DNA of 19,244 nt, taken from NCBI GenBank assembly GCA_017861355.1, contig JAGFXQ010000042.1, forward strand, positions 1-19,244. Direction: 5' to 3'. The notes under the pieces were generated by a model. That model was not told the DNA's origin, did no database searches, and saw nothing but the letters and a program-made list of their open reading frames with translations. The position numbers were made by a program, and so were the translations under genes. Below are positions 6,999 to 13,875 of the stretch, piece by piece. Within the stretch, counting starts at the first letter, position 1; each line of letters begins with the position of its first letter. The stretch is from Bacillota bacterium. GTDB lineage: Bacteria > Bacillota > Clostridia > Lachnospirales > Lachnospiraceae.

Positions 6999-7727
6999 CT
7001 AAAATGGACCTTTATAGTCGCCGATATCTTTAACCTTCTTCATATTATCCTTATACTTATCGATATACTGGCTTCCTGCATCATTCAAGGTAAATAAAAA
7101 CACCTCGGAGATATCTTTGATTCCCTGTTTCTTCAATTGATCCATCAGCCATTTTTTATCTTTATTCATTTGGCGTAGATTTTCCTCGATTAACTTGCCA
7201 TCGTAAATCAGTTCTGTACTAATACCGGTGGGTGTTACCTTGATGTTCATATCCTTTGGAGTCAGCGGAAGATTCTCCGGCTTCTTCAGTACGGATAGAC
7301 TGCCGTTCGGTTCGATAATGGCATAATCCACTTCATTCACATCAAAGATACCTTGATTTCTTAGTAGCTCCAAAATATCCGTGATCCTGAATTTCATCTT
7401 CTTCAGTACCTTCTCCATTATCTTACCGTTCATGATAACGATGGTTGGTTCACCTTCAAAGAACTTGGCAGCATATCTCCATCGTAAGGTAATCATTTCC
7501 ATTAAATAGGCTAATACCGCCCAGGTTGCCAGACCAACCCAGTGTGGCCACGCCCGACTGGATAGATCTACTGTAACTTCGGAAGCAATGGAACCTATAG
7601 TGATCCCTAAGATATAATCGAAGAAAGTTAACTGGCTGATCTGCTCCTTACCCAGAATACGTGCAAATATAAGAAGTGAAAAATAACTGATAACTCCCCT
7701 CACAACAACCACTAGTGCTTCATTCAT
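6999..7727 (-). CDS. DUF421 family (YetF/YrbG-like) membrane protein
   Basis: A 242-residue integral membrane protein. Three membrane segments lie in the N-terminal third (about 4-24, 36-52 and 62-80), including the family hallmark FFDYILGITIGSIASE. A soluble domain follows with FEGEPTIVIMNGKI and the DILELLRNQGIFDVNEVDYAIIE stretch (written here only as landmarks: residues about 117-139), then a less conserved charged C-terminus. DUF421 proteins are widespread in Bacillota, and some are tied to spores, but no reaction is established. GGAGG is 9 bases upstream of the ATG at 7727. It heads a two-gene unit with the DUF4363 gene, with a candidate promoter at 7760-7789 and the lon terminator beyond that. 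Confidence 0.88.
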   Translation of the reverse strand: MNEALVVVVRGVISYFSLLIFARILGKEQISQLTFFDYILGITIGSIASEVTVDLSSRAWPHWVGLATWAVLAYLMEMITLRWRYAAKFFEGEPTIVIMNGKIMEKVLKKMKFRITDILELLRNQGIFDVNEVDYAIIEPNGSLSVLKKPENLPLTPKDMNIKVTPTGISTELIYDGKLIEENLRQMNKDKKWLMDQLKKQGIKDISEVFLFTLNDAGSQYIDKYKDNMKKVKDIGDYKGPF

Positions 7728-7759
7728 AACTTGATACCTCCAAAGTTGATTTCAAGTTT

Positions 7760-7789
7760 ATTATTAAGAAAATCAAGCATTTTATGCAA
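7760..7789 (-). promoter_or_regulatory. Candidate promoter for the DUF421-DUF4363 pair
   Basis: On the minus strand, TTGCAT (7784-7789) and AATAAT (7760-7765) are 18 bases apart. It lies between the lon terminator and the DUF421 ribosome binding site, the only place a dedicated promoter could be. The motif itself is weak in AT-rich DNA. Confidence 0.3.
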
Positions 7790-7803
7790 TTAGAGGCAAA
7801 AGT

Positions 7804-7849
7804 AAAAAAATGCAACAATGAAAGAGAGGCTCTCCTTAATTGGTGCATT
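7804..7849 (-). terminator. Rho-independent terminator after lon
   Basis: On the minus strand the arm AATGCACCAAT (7839-7849) pairs with ATTGTTGCATT (7809-7819) with one mismatch. An inner stem GGAGA/TCTCT closes on a three-base loop, and seven T (7804-7810) follow at once. This is the clearest terminator in the window and separates lon from the DUF421 pair. Confidence 0.8.
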
Positions 7850-7858
7850 TAAATAGAC

Positions 7859-7915
7859 CTATATCAACATATCTATGATATGTTCCTTAATATCATCTTC
7901 ATCTGACTTATTCAT
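7859..7915 (-). CDS. Possible 18-codon ORF overlapping the lon stop codon
   Basis: ATG overlaps the last base of the lon stop (TAATG), giving the acidic peptide MNKSDEDDIKEHIIDMLI and a TAG stop. Its coding DNA contains a perfect inverted repeat, AACATATC (7866-7873) with GATATGTT (7877-7884). The tight coupling is what makes it notable. It may equally be a chance ORF, or the remnant of a longer Lon tail or downstream gene. I recognise no family. Confidence 0.15.
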   Translation of the reverse strand: MNKSDEDDIKEHIIDMLI

Positions 7916-10182
7916 TATTTCACTACTTGCTTAAGAACTTCTCTAACCTCTTTCACCGGTATGATCTCAAGCTTATCCTTCACTTCCTTTGCCACTTCCT
8001 CAAGATCGTCCACATTATCAAAAGGTATAAATACTTTACGAATACCTGCTCGTTGCGCAGCCATAAGCTTCTCCGGTAATCCACCGATTGGCATGATTTT
8101 TCCTCTTAGCGACACTTCACCTGTCATTGCATATTCCGGACTAACTGTTTTTCCCATTACTAAGGATGACAATGCTGTTACTAATGTAATTCCGGCGGAT
8201 GGTCCGTCCTTTGGAACAGCCCCGGAAGGAACATGGATATGCAAATCACTTTCAGCCAGTATCTCTGCTTCCTTCGGGAACATCGATTTTACCAAACTGA
8301 TGGCTATCTGTGCGGATTCCTTCATCACATCACCAAGCTGACCTGTAATCACTACTTTACCGGTGCCTTTTGATAGCGAAGTTTCAATGAAAAGAATATC
8401 TCCACCAGCACGTGTCCAAGCAAGTCCTGTCACGACACCCGGCATTTTCTTCTCTAGGATACTTTCATGACGCATTGCTTTTCTACCTAGATATTCCGAA
8501 ACTTTCTTTTCATTCACGGTAATGCTTTTATGTTCACCCTTAACCAGCTTAACAGCAGCATAACGGCTTAAATTATCAATTTGTTTCTTTAGACCACGGA
8601 CGCCGGCCTCCATCGTATAATCGTCAATGATTTTTCTTAATGCATCATCCGTTATTTTCAGATGTTGGGCTTTGATTCCCATGTTCATCAATGTCTTAGG
8701 AATTAAATGTTTCTTCGCAATTTGAAATTTCTCAATCGCAGTATATCCGGGGAACGGTATCACTTCCATACGATTTAGCAAAGGTTCCGGTATCGTATCA
8801 ATTGAATTTGCTGTGCAGACAAATAGAACATCGGATAGATCATAAGGAACATTCATGTAATGATCCGTAAAGTTACTATTCTGTTCCGGATCCAAAACTT
8901 CAAGCAATGCACTTGCCGGATCACCGCTGTAATCCTTCGATAATTTATCCACTTCATCTAACACAATTACGGGATTGGATGTACCACTTCGTTTCACGCC
9001 TTCCATAAGTCTTCCGGGCATTGCACCCACATATGTTCTTCTATGTCCCCGAATCTCAGCTTCATCCCGAATTCCACCAAGACTTATTCTTACATACTCG
9101 CGGTGAAGAGCTTTCGCAATACTCTGCCCGATGCTGGTCTTACCGGTTCCCGGTGCTCCTACAAACAATAGGATGGATCCTGACTGTTTTTTATTCAACC
9201 CCATGACAGCCATCTGCTGAATAATTCTATCTTTTGCCTTTTTCAGTCCATAGTGTTGTTCATTCAATATTTCTTCCGCTTCTGACAGATTAACGTCTAC
9301 TGCATCTTCTTTTTTCCAGGAAAGACTAGTAATAAAATCCATATAGTCATAGAGTATCCCATACTCATGACTGTTTTTTCCCTCCTGCTTCATGCGGTTT
9401 AATACCTTATCAGCTTCTTTTCGTGCTTCCGGATTCATACCGGAGGCATTCAGTCTATTTTCAAATTTTCGTACATCAGATACATTTTCCGGATGCATCT
9501 CGTCCAATTGCTTCTGTAAAAAATCAATCTGTTTCTTGATAGCTGATTCTCTATAAACCTGTTCATGGGTTTCTTTCTGTGCGGTTACGGCCTCATCTCT
9601 TATTTTAGACATTTCAATGAATTCATAAATAACCTTTTCGATCAGTTCAATTCTTTGTCGTTCAGAATCAACTTCTAAAATAGCATATTTTTCATCATTT
9701 GCTAAATTAAAATAACCTGACATAGCGCATACAATTTCATTTATACTTTTCCAGTGAAGAATAAAGCCTTTTGCCCAGACACCCCATTGAAATCCCTGTG
9801 CGAATTGAAGCATCCTATCTCGTATCTGATCTAGTTTATCAATTACTTCATCTTCGGAAATGTCGGCTTTTCCAGGTCGGGTACTTGCTGTGACCGATAT
9901 TTGCTCTGATGTCACTTCGATATCTGAAATATCAACCCTATCTTTCACTTTCACACTAATATTACCTTCATCATCAATTGATTCAATTTTTCCTGTTATG
10001 CCAATCGGATAAAAATCATCCGGTTTCATTTTATCTCTTTCCTGCTCAGTTCTTAGCATTAGGAACATAACATCTTCTTCCGTATTCGCAGTTGCAATAT
10101 GCATCTTCTGAAGTATCTCTTTTTTGAAGTAAAAATTTACTCCAGGTAAAATCACCATGTCATAGATCGGTAATGTTATCAT
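7915..10182 (-). CDS. lon: ATP-dependent protease Lon (endopeptidase La)
   Basis: A 755-residue cytoplasmic AAA+ protease that unfolds and degrades damaged and regulatory proteins. The N-terminal substrate-binding domain covers about residues 1-190, followed by a helical region to about 300. The ATPase module has Walker A GAPGTGKT (342-349), Walker B VIVLDEVDK (405-413) and arginine-bearing IPEPLLNRME. The C-terminal protease domain has the catalytic dyad Ser662 in KDGPSAG and Lys705 in GGLPEKLMA. Length is slightly short of the usual 770-810. AGGAGG sits 6 bases before the ATG. A CIRCE element ends 19 bases upstream of the start, so repression by HrcA and induction by heat or misfolded protein are likely. 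A terminator follows at 7804-7849, making lon essentially monocistronic. Confidence 0.98.
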   Translation of the reverse strand: MITLPIYDMVILPGVNFYFKKEILQKMHIATANTEEDVMFLMLRTEQERDKMKPDDFYPIGITGKIESIDDEGNISVKVKDRVDISDIEVTSEQISVTASTRPGKADISEDEVIDKLDQIRDRMLQFAQGFQWGVWAKGFILHWKSINEIVCAMSGYFNLANDEKYAILEVDSERQRIELIEKVIYEFIEMSKIRDEAVTAQKETHEQVYRESAIKKQIDFLQKQLDEMHPENVSDVRKFENRLNASGMNPEARKEADKVLNRMKQEGKNSHEYGILYDYMDFITSLSWKKEDAVDVNLSEAEEILNEQHYGLKKAKDRIIQQMAVMGLNKKQSGSILLFVGAPGTGKTSIGQSIAKALHREYVRISLGGIRDEAEIRGHRRTYVGAMPGRLMEGVKRSGTSNPVIVLDEVDKLSKDYSGDPASALLEVLDPEQNSNFTDHYMNVPYDLSDVLFVCTANSIDTIPEPLLNRMEVIPFPGYTAIEKFQIAKKHLIPKTLMNMGIKAQHLKITDDALRKIIDDYTMEAGVRGLKKQIDNLSRYAAVKLVKGEHKSITVNEKKVSEYLGRKAMRHESILEKKMPGVVTGLAWTRAGGDILFIETSLSKGTGKVVITGQLGDVMKESAQIAISLVKSMFPKEAEILAESDLHIHVPSGAVPKDGPSAGITLVTALSSLVMGKTVSPEYAMTGEVSLRGKIMPIGGLPEKLMAAQRAGIRKVFIPFDNVDDLEEVAKEVKDKLEIIPVKEVREVLKQVVK

Positions 10183-10200
10183 ATCTTTCCTCCTTGTCTG

Positions 10201-10227
10201 TCAGCACTCTATGCTATCGAGTGCTAA
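10201..10227. promoter_or_regulatory. CIRCE element (HrcA operator) upstream of lon
   Basis: TCAGCACTC-N9-GAGTGCTAA matches the CIRCE consensus TTAGCACTC-N9-GAGTGCTAA at 17 of 18 arm positions, with exactly 9 bases between arms. It lies between any lon promoter and the lon ribosome binding site, the usual position for HrcA repression of groESL and dnaK operons. No other heat-shock gene adjoins it, so lon is the only plausible target. Confidence 0.93.
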
Positions 10228-10241
10228 TTTGCGGGTAAATT

Positions 10242-10273
10242 TTATGGCGAATCAGCATGATAATTCGCCATAA
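10242..10273 (-). terminator. Perfect 11-bp stem-loop after the nitroreductase gene
   Basis: TTATGGCGAAT (10242-10252) and ATTCGCCATAA (10263-10273) are perfect inverted arms with a 10-base loop, 25 bases past the nitroreductase stop codon. On the minus strand only a short AATTT follows, so termination may be weak. The element also lies where the lon promoter should be, and I could not find a convincing -35/-10 pair for lon nearby. Terminator is the likeliest role. Confidence 0.5.
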
Positions 10274-10297
10274 GATAGAAGTTTCTCATAATTCCAA

Positions 10298-10819
10298 TTA
10301 TTTTACCTTGATGATATAATTCTCTTTTCTAACTTTTCCTTCCGCCAATGGAGCCGCTGCATAACCTAAAATGCAATTTGCTATTCCAACATATCCTTCC
10401 GGAACTCCCCATTCTTTCATAAGGCCTTTTCCTTCCTGCGTATCGAATACTTGAGTAGCTCTGTGTACCCAACAGGATGCAACTCCTAAAGAATGCGCTG
10501 CGTTCATCATATTACCCATAGCAAGTGCGCCATCTTCCATATAGGTTACTCTGCTTCTATCCGCGAATACAACAACAACGGTCGGTGCTCCATAAAATGG
10601 ATCCATATTATGACCCATAACTTCTGCATTCAGTTTGGATATCTTTGCAATCACTTCAGGGTTCTGTAATGCTACAAGCATTGGACTCTGTGCTCCCATT
10701 CCGGTTGGTGCCCATTCACCTGCAGTCAATATATCATCTAATTCTGCATCACTGATTTGTTCATTTTTGTAAGCGCGGCAACTTCTACGTTCTACCATAG
10801 TTCTAATCATATCATTCAT
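10298..10819 (-). CDS. Nitroreductase family flavoprotein
   Basis: A 173-residue FMN-dependent oxidoreductase of the nitroreductase fold, expected to use NAD(P)H to reduce nitro compounds, quinones or similar substrates in the cytoplasm. RRSCRAY (11-17) and the APTGMGAQ segment (37-44) are the FMN-contacting motifs; MMNAAHSLGVASCWVHRA and the GYVGIANCILGYAA stretch are the typical C-terminal core. I chose the start at 10819 because GGAG lies 8 bases upstream. An ATG six codons earlier overlaps the TetR stop as ATGA but has a poor ribosome binding site. It follows the TetR gene in one operon, so the regulator probably controls it and the inducer may be a substrate. The true substrate cannot be told from sequence. 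Confidence 0.92.
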   Translation of the reverse strand: MNDMIRTMVERRSCRAYKNEQISDAELDDILTAGEWAPTGMGAQSPMLVALQNPEVIAKISKLNAEVMGHNMDPFYGAPTVVVVFADRSRVTYMEDGALAMGNMMNAAHSLGVASCWVHRATQVFDTQEGKGLMKEWGVPEGYVGIANCILGYAAAPLAEGKVRKENYIIKVK

Positions 10820-10833
10820 TTCTTTTTCTCCAA

Positions 10834-11400
10834 TCATTCTTTCAAAAGTAGCTTTTGTAACATGAAAACCAACTCATCCAAACGCTCTGCTGCGACGCTT
10901 TCTGTATCATAGCTTTTAATCGCAATCGATTTAACAGGCGAAAACAGAATTGCATATATATTATCATTACTATAATTATGAATGATCTGCTTATTCTTTA
11001 AGTCTGTCAGTAGCTGATTTAAATTTGCCGGTCCTCTCATCGAACCACAATTACTCTTAAGAATCGGACATGAGCTGTATTGTTCGGTAAAATGAAATAC
11101 TTCTTTATTATCAATTATGAACAAATAATATCGTCGGATTAATTCTGATATTATCTCCTCCCCACGCATATCAGGGGACAAATTCTCGAGCATATATTGA
11201 AATGTATTTTCTGCATATTCTTTATATATTTCTCGAAGCATAGCCTCTTTATTTTCATAATAGATATAAACCGTCGCTGGAGATACTCCGGCAGCCTTTG
11301 CTATCTTTGCAATAGAAGTACCTTGGAAACCTTCCTCAAGCATTAGTTGCACGACTGAGTTTTTGATACAGTTTTGTTTTTCAATATCCTTTTTTCTCAC
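10834..11400 (-). CDS. TetR/AcrR family transcriptional regulator
   Basis: A 188-residue repressor-type protein. The N-terminal helix-turn-helix domain (about 8-55) reads EEGFQGTSIAKIAKAAGVS then PATVYIYYENKEAML, characteristic of TetR. The C-terminal ligand and dimer domain is not assignable. It starts with GTG at 11400, preceded by AGGTGG 5 bases upstream; no better ATG exists nearby. It is first in an operon with the nitroreductase gene. A dyad between the -35 and -10 of its own promoter (11446-11467) suggests it represses the whole operon and is released by a ligand the nitroreductase may act on. Confidence 0.93.
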   Translation of the reverse strand: MRKKDIEKQNCIKNSVVQLMLEEGFQGTSIAKIAKAAGVSPATVYIYYENKEAMLREIYKEYAENTFQYMLENLSPDMRGEEIISELIRRYYLFIIDNKEVFHFTEQYSSCPILKSNCGSMRGPANLNQLLTDLKNKQIIHNYSNDNIYAILFSPVKSIAIKSYDTESVAAERLDELVFMLQKLLLKE

Positions 11401-11443
11401 TTATGCCACCTAATTTCTTAGTTATAATAAACGGGTTGCTCAT

Positions 11444-11472
11444 ATAATAAATGATCGTTCACTTATTGTCAA
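11444..11472 (-). promoter_or_regulatory. Promoter of the TetR-nitroreductase operon
   Basis: On the minus strand a perfect -35 TTGACA (11467-11472) and a -10 TATTAT (11444-11449) are 17 bases apart. The leader to the GTG start is about 35 bases. Confidence 0.75.
11446..11467. promoter_or_regulatory. Probable TetR operator within the promoter spacer
   Basis: AATAAATGA (11446-11454) and TCACTTATT (11459-11467) match as inverted arms at 8 of 9 positions with a 4-base gap. The dyad fills the space between -35 and -10, so a bound dimer would block RNA polymerase. It is the natural site for the regulator encoded just downstream. Confidence 0.6.
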
Positions 11473-11497
11473 GTGTTTTTATAGGTAAAATTTAAAT

Positions 11498-11526
11498 AAA
11501 AGGTGCCCTTCACAGGACACCTTTTT
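11498..11526 (-). terminator. Terminator after the ABC exporter operon, possibly bidirectional
   Basis: AAAAGGTGCCCT (11498-11509) and AGGACACCTTTT (11514-11525) form a stem with one non-Watson-Crick position and a four-base loop. T-rich tracts flank it on both strands. It ends transcription of the exporter genes about 75 bases past the permease stop and insulates the TetR promoter. Confidence 0.75.
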
Positions 11527-11601
11527 GATTTTATTAATCATTGATAATTAAAGATGATACAGATATCATTGGTGGTTAACAACACTTAACATAAGTACTG
11601 T

Positions 11602-12363
11602 TTATATTTTCTTATAGCTCTTCATTGCAAAGAAATATGCAACCATTGTTATTGCTACACACCAAGCCAGGGCAACCCAGATATCATTACCTACCGGTTG
11701 GCTAGTTAATATATTACGAAGCGCTTCAACGATAGGCGTTACCGGCTGATTTTCTGCAAAAGCTCGAACTACAGATGGCATCGTATCGGTAGGTACAAAG
11801 GCAGAACTGATAAAAGGTAAAAAGATGATAGGATATGAGAAAGCGCCGGCACCATCCGGTGTTTTCGCAGCAAGTCCCGCTATTACTGCTATCCAGGTCA
11901 GTGCGAGTGTAAATATTCCAAGAATTCCAAATACCATCAACCATTCTAATACTCCGGCCGATGAACGAAAGCCCATGAGTAATGCAACAAGAATAATCAC
12001 AACGACAGAGATTCCATTCGAGATTAGTGAGGTTAATACATGCCCCCATAATACAGTAGACCTAGCGATCGGCATAGAGTGAAAACGTTCGAAGATACCT
12101 CTCTGTTTATCTAAAAACAGACGGTAAGATACATATGCTATCCCACTACCAATCGCCATTAGCAGGATACCGGGTAAAAGATAGTTAACATAATTCTCTG
12201 TACCCGTCTCGATTGCCCCTCCAAATACATAAACGAATAACAGCATCATTGCAATTGGTGTGATACAAACGGTAAGAATTGTATCCAGGCTTCTAAAAAT
12301 GTGACGCATAGAACGTCCAAACATAACACTCATATCATTCAAATAATACTTAGCAGATCCCAT
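11602..12363 (-). CDS. ABC-2 type exporter permease, DrrB-like
   Basis: A 253-residue integral membrane protein of the ABC-2 permease family, with about six hydrophobic segments (near residues 27-50, 60-80, 110-132, 140-165, 170-190 and 230-248). Family features include LLPGILLMAIGSGIAY, the segment ERFHSMPIARSTVLWG and AFVPTDTMPSVVRAFAENQPVTP, close to daunorubicin-resistance DrrB as I remember it. It forms the membrane channel of a drug, lipid or peptide exporter powered by the ATPase encoded directly before it. Its ATG follows the ATPase stop codon with no gap, and the ribosome binding site AGGAGG lies inside the end of the ATPase gene. A terminator follows. The exported substrate is unknown. 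Confidence 0.93.
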   Translation of the reverse strand: MGSAKYYLNDMSVMFGRSMRHIFRSLDTILTVCITPIAMMLLFVYVFGGAIETGTENYVNYLLPGILLMAIGSGIAYVSYRLFLDKQRGIFERFHSMPIARSTVLWGHVLTSLISNGISVVVIILVALLMGFRSSAGVLEWLMVFGILGIFTLALTWIAVIAGLAAKTPDGAGAFSYPIIFLPFISSAFVPTDTMPSVVRAFAENQPVTPIVEALRNILTSQPVGNDIWVALAWCVAITMVAYFFAMKSYKKI

Positions 12364-13125
12364 TTATTTTTCCTCCTTTTTACCGATGATTGTTAGGAAT
12401 ATTTCTTCTAAGGTAGGCTGTTTCTCAACATATTCCACTTTTGTTGCCGGGAATAATTTTTTCAATCCCTCGAGTGAATCTAACGCTATTATTTTACCTC
12501 CATGGAGAATCGCGATTTTATCTGCGAGCTGTTCTGCTTCATCCAAATATTGAGTTGTTAAGAATACCGTTGTTCCTGCAGCTGTCAGCTCTTTGACTAT
12601 CTTCCATACTTCTAATCGTGCTTCCGGATCAAGACCGGTGGTTGGCTCATCCAGGAAAATAATCTTTGGATTTCCCACAAGACTCATTGCGATATCAATT
12701 CTTCTCTTCATACCTCCGGAGTAAGTCCCAACTCTGCGATCTGCTGCTTCTGACATATGAAAGCGACGAATTAAGTCATCTGCAACCTGATTTGGATTTT
12801 TAAGATGTCTAAGCTTTGCTATCATGATCAGATTCTCACGACCGGTCAAGATTTCATCAATCGCAGCGAATTGACCGGTAAGACTGATACATCCACGAAT
12901 ATCTCCCGGGTTTTTCTTTACATCAAAACCATGGACCACAACGCTTCCGGAATCTGCCTTCAGTAAGGTCGCCATAATTCGAATCATTGTTGTTTTTCCT
13001 GATCCATTGGAACCCAGTAATGCAAAGATACCTCCCTGCTCTACTTCAAAATCTACACCTTTCAACACTTCTACCTCTTTGTAAGCTTTCTTTACTCCTT
13101 TAATCTGTATGATATTTTTTGTCAT
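12364..13125 (-). CDS. ABC exporter ATP-binding protein, DrrA-like
   Basis: A 253-residue ATPase that powers the DrrB-like permease. Walker A GSNGSGKT (38-45), Q-loop Gln85, signature YSGGM (135-139), Walker B IIFLDEP (155-161) and TTQYLDEAEQL are all present. Gln replaces the usual switch His in TTQYLDEAE, which is normal in the DrrA group. I set the start at 13125, where AAAGGAGG lies 7 bases upstream; the longer reading frame starting 16 codons earlier would overlap the promoter. It has its own promoter (13146-13173) and sits next to a PadR-DUF1048 operon, a neighbourhood common for such exporters, so PadR-type control by a membrane-active drug is plausible but not proven. Confidence 0.95.
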   Translation of the reverse strand: MTKNIIQIKGVKKAYKEVEVLKGVDFEVEQGGIFALLGSNGSGKTTMIRIMATLLKADSGSVVVHGFDVKKNPGDIRGCISLTGQFAAIDEILTGRENLIMIAKLRHLKNPNQVADDLIRRFHMSEAADRRVGTYSGGMKRRIDIAMSLVGNPKIIFLDEPTTGLDPEARLEVWKIVKELTAAGTTVFLTTQYLDEAEQLADKIAILHGGKIIALDSLEGLKKLFPATKVEYVEKQPTLEEIFLTIIGKKEEK

Positions 13126-13145
13126 TTCTTTTCCTCCTTTATAAT

Positions 13146-13173
13146 ATTGTAGCCTTACACCGATCAATTTCAA
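13146..13173 (-). promoter_or_regulatory. Candidate promoter of the exporter operon
   Basis: On the minus strand TTGAAA (13168-13173) and TACAAT (13146-13151) are 16 bases apart, each matching 5 of 6 consensus positions. The leader would be only about 15 bases, just enough for the ribosome binding site. Confidence 0.45.
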
Positions 13174-13177
13174 TTCA

Positions 13178-13195
13178 TTACAGCTTACGCAGTAA
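13178..13195. promoter_or_regulatory. Imperfect dyad upstream of the exporter promoter
   Basis: TTACAGC (13178-13184) and GCAGTAA (13189-13195) match as inverted arms at 6 of 7 positions with a 4-base centre. It lies just upstream of the -35, where an activator might bind. The GCAGTA part resembles bases flanking the PadR promoter (14616-14621), though this may be chance. Confidence 0.22.
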
Positions 13196-13200
13196 CTATA

Positions 13201-13245
13201 AAGAAAGAGCCGACAACAGTGATTTCACTCACATGTTATCGGCTC
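13201..13245 (-). terminator. Terminator overlapping the end of the Cys-rich KTR gene
   Basis: GAGCCGACAACA (13207-13218) and TGTTATCGGCTC (13234-13245) pair at 11 of 12 positions, the remaining one being G-U in RNA. A short GTGA/TCAC stem extends inside. The minus-strand tail TCTTTCTTT is moderately T-rich. The last codons and stop of the upstream gene lie within the stem. Confidence 0.7.
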
Positions 13246-13424
13246 TGCGTCTTTGCGTCTGGCTCTTTGATAACTGATACTATTCTTCTTATTACATTAA
13301 TTATTGTTTCTTGCCTACACTTGGGACAAAACAGTGGGAAGTTCTCAATTACCGTATCATCACGAATTTTGATCCTTGTTTTGTTACCACAGACCGGGCA
13401 TAGTATCCACTCGTCATTACACAT
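13236..13424 (-). CDS. Cysteine-rich KTR domain protein (small zinc-ribbon-like)
   Basis: A 62-residue protein with two Cys pairs, CPVC and CPKC, separated by about 22 residues, an arrangement typical of a zinc ribbon. The text WILCPVCGNKTRIKIRDD matches the Cys_rich_KTR family (named for the KTR triad), which is of unknown function and often found on mobile elements of clostridia. I chose ATG at 13424, 4 bases after GGGGTGG, over a GTG 13 codons earlier. The C-terminal tail ending EPDAKTQSR is, as I remember it, shared by many family members. It is the last gene after PadR and two DUF1048 genes, 52 bases from the preceding stop, and its own stop lies in a terminator stem. It may be a later insertion into the locus. 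Confidence 0.82.
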   Translation of the reverse strand: MCNDEWILCPVCGNKTRIKIRDDTVIENFPLFCPKCRQETIINVIRRIVSVIKEPDAKTQSR

Positions 13425-13476
13425 TCGACCACCCCTTTCCCGGAGAATGTCCATGCTTACCACCCATTTTGCACCC

Positions 13477-13827
13477 TTACTTAATTTTATCCGTAAACTT
13501 TTTCATGGCCTTATTCACATCCTGATTAGCCGATTCTTGATAAAGGTCAGCATAGGTTTTTGAATCCTTGATTAGATCATCACAGAAAGCTGCTACATCT
13601 TTGCCCGTAACTGCGAGCACGCCTTTGTCAGAGGCTGCACCCTCTTCAAAAAGATCGACAATCCCAGTGAGTAACCCAGTCCCTTCCGTTAATTCCACCG
13701 GACCGACTTTGAAGAGATATTTTTGAATCTCTTTATAAACAATCTGATAATCCTGCGGAAGAGCATTCACACGTGCCATATGCGCTTTCCATTCTTTCTT
13801 GCCTTCGATGATATTTTGTATTGTCAT
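13477..13827 (-). CDS. DUF1048 family protein (second copy)
   Basis: A 116-residue soluble, helical protein of the DUF1048 family, for which structures exist but no function. The pattern GKKEWKAHMARVNALPQDYQ, then IQKYLF, LLTGIVDLFEEGAA and DVAAFCDDLIKD, follows the same layout as the copy at 13876-14223 (LPVDYQ, LGLLEETA, DITGFCLALV). AAAGGAAAGG precedes the ATG. Such genes lie next to PadR regulators, often in pairs, and may be partner or anti-repressor proteins; that is guesswork from context. No membrane segment or catalytic motif is visible. Confidence 0.85.
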   Translation of the reverse strand: MTIQNIIEGKKEWKAHMARVNALPQDYQIVYKEIQKYLFKVGPVELTEGTGLLTGIVDLFEEGAASDKGVLAVTGKDVAAFCDDLIKDSKTYADLYQESANQDVNKAMKKFTDKIK

Positions 13828-13845
13828 ATTAATTACCTTTCCTTT

Positions 13846-13875
13846 CTTCTTGGTTAAATACTTCTTGGTTAAATT
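13846..13875. repeat. Tandem 15-bp duplication between the two DUF1048 genes
   Basis: CTTCTTGGTTAAATA (13846-13860) is followed at once by CTTCTTGGTTAAATT (13861-13875), identical at 14 of 15 positions. It fills most of the 48-base gap between the two genes, directly after the first gene's stop and just before the second gene's ribosome binding site. This is likely a slippage duplication. Confidence 0.8.

Noticed and set aside
11726..12049. Minus-strand ORF of 107 codons within the permease gene
   Set aside because: It is an out-of-frame shadow with a cysteine-rich, unlikely composition; the permease frame is well supported.
12364..13125. Missing switch histidine in the DrrA-like ATPase
   Set aside because: Gln at this position (TTQYLDEAE) is normal in the DrrA group.
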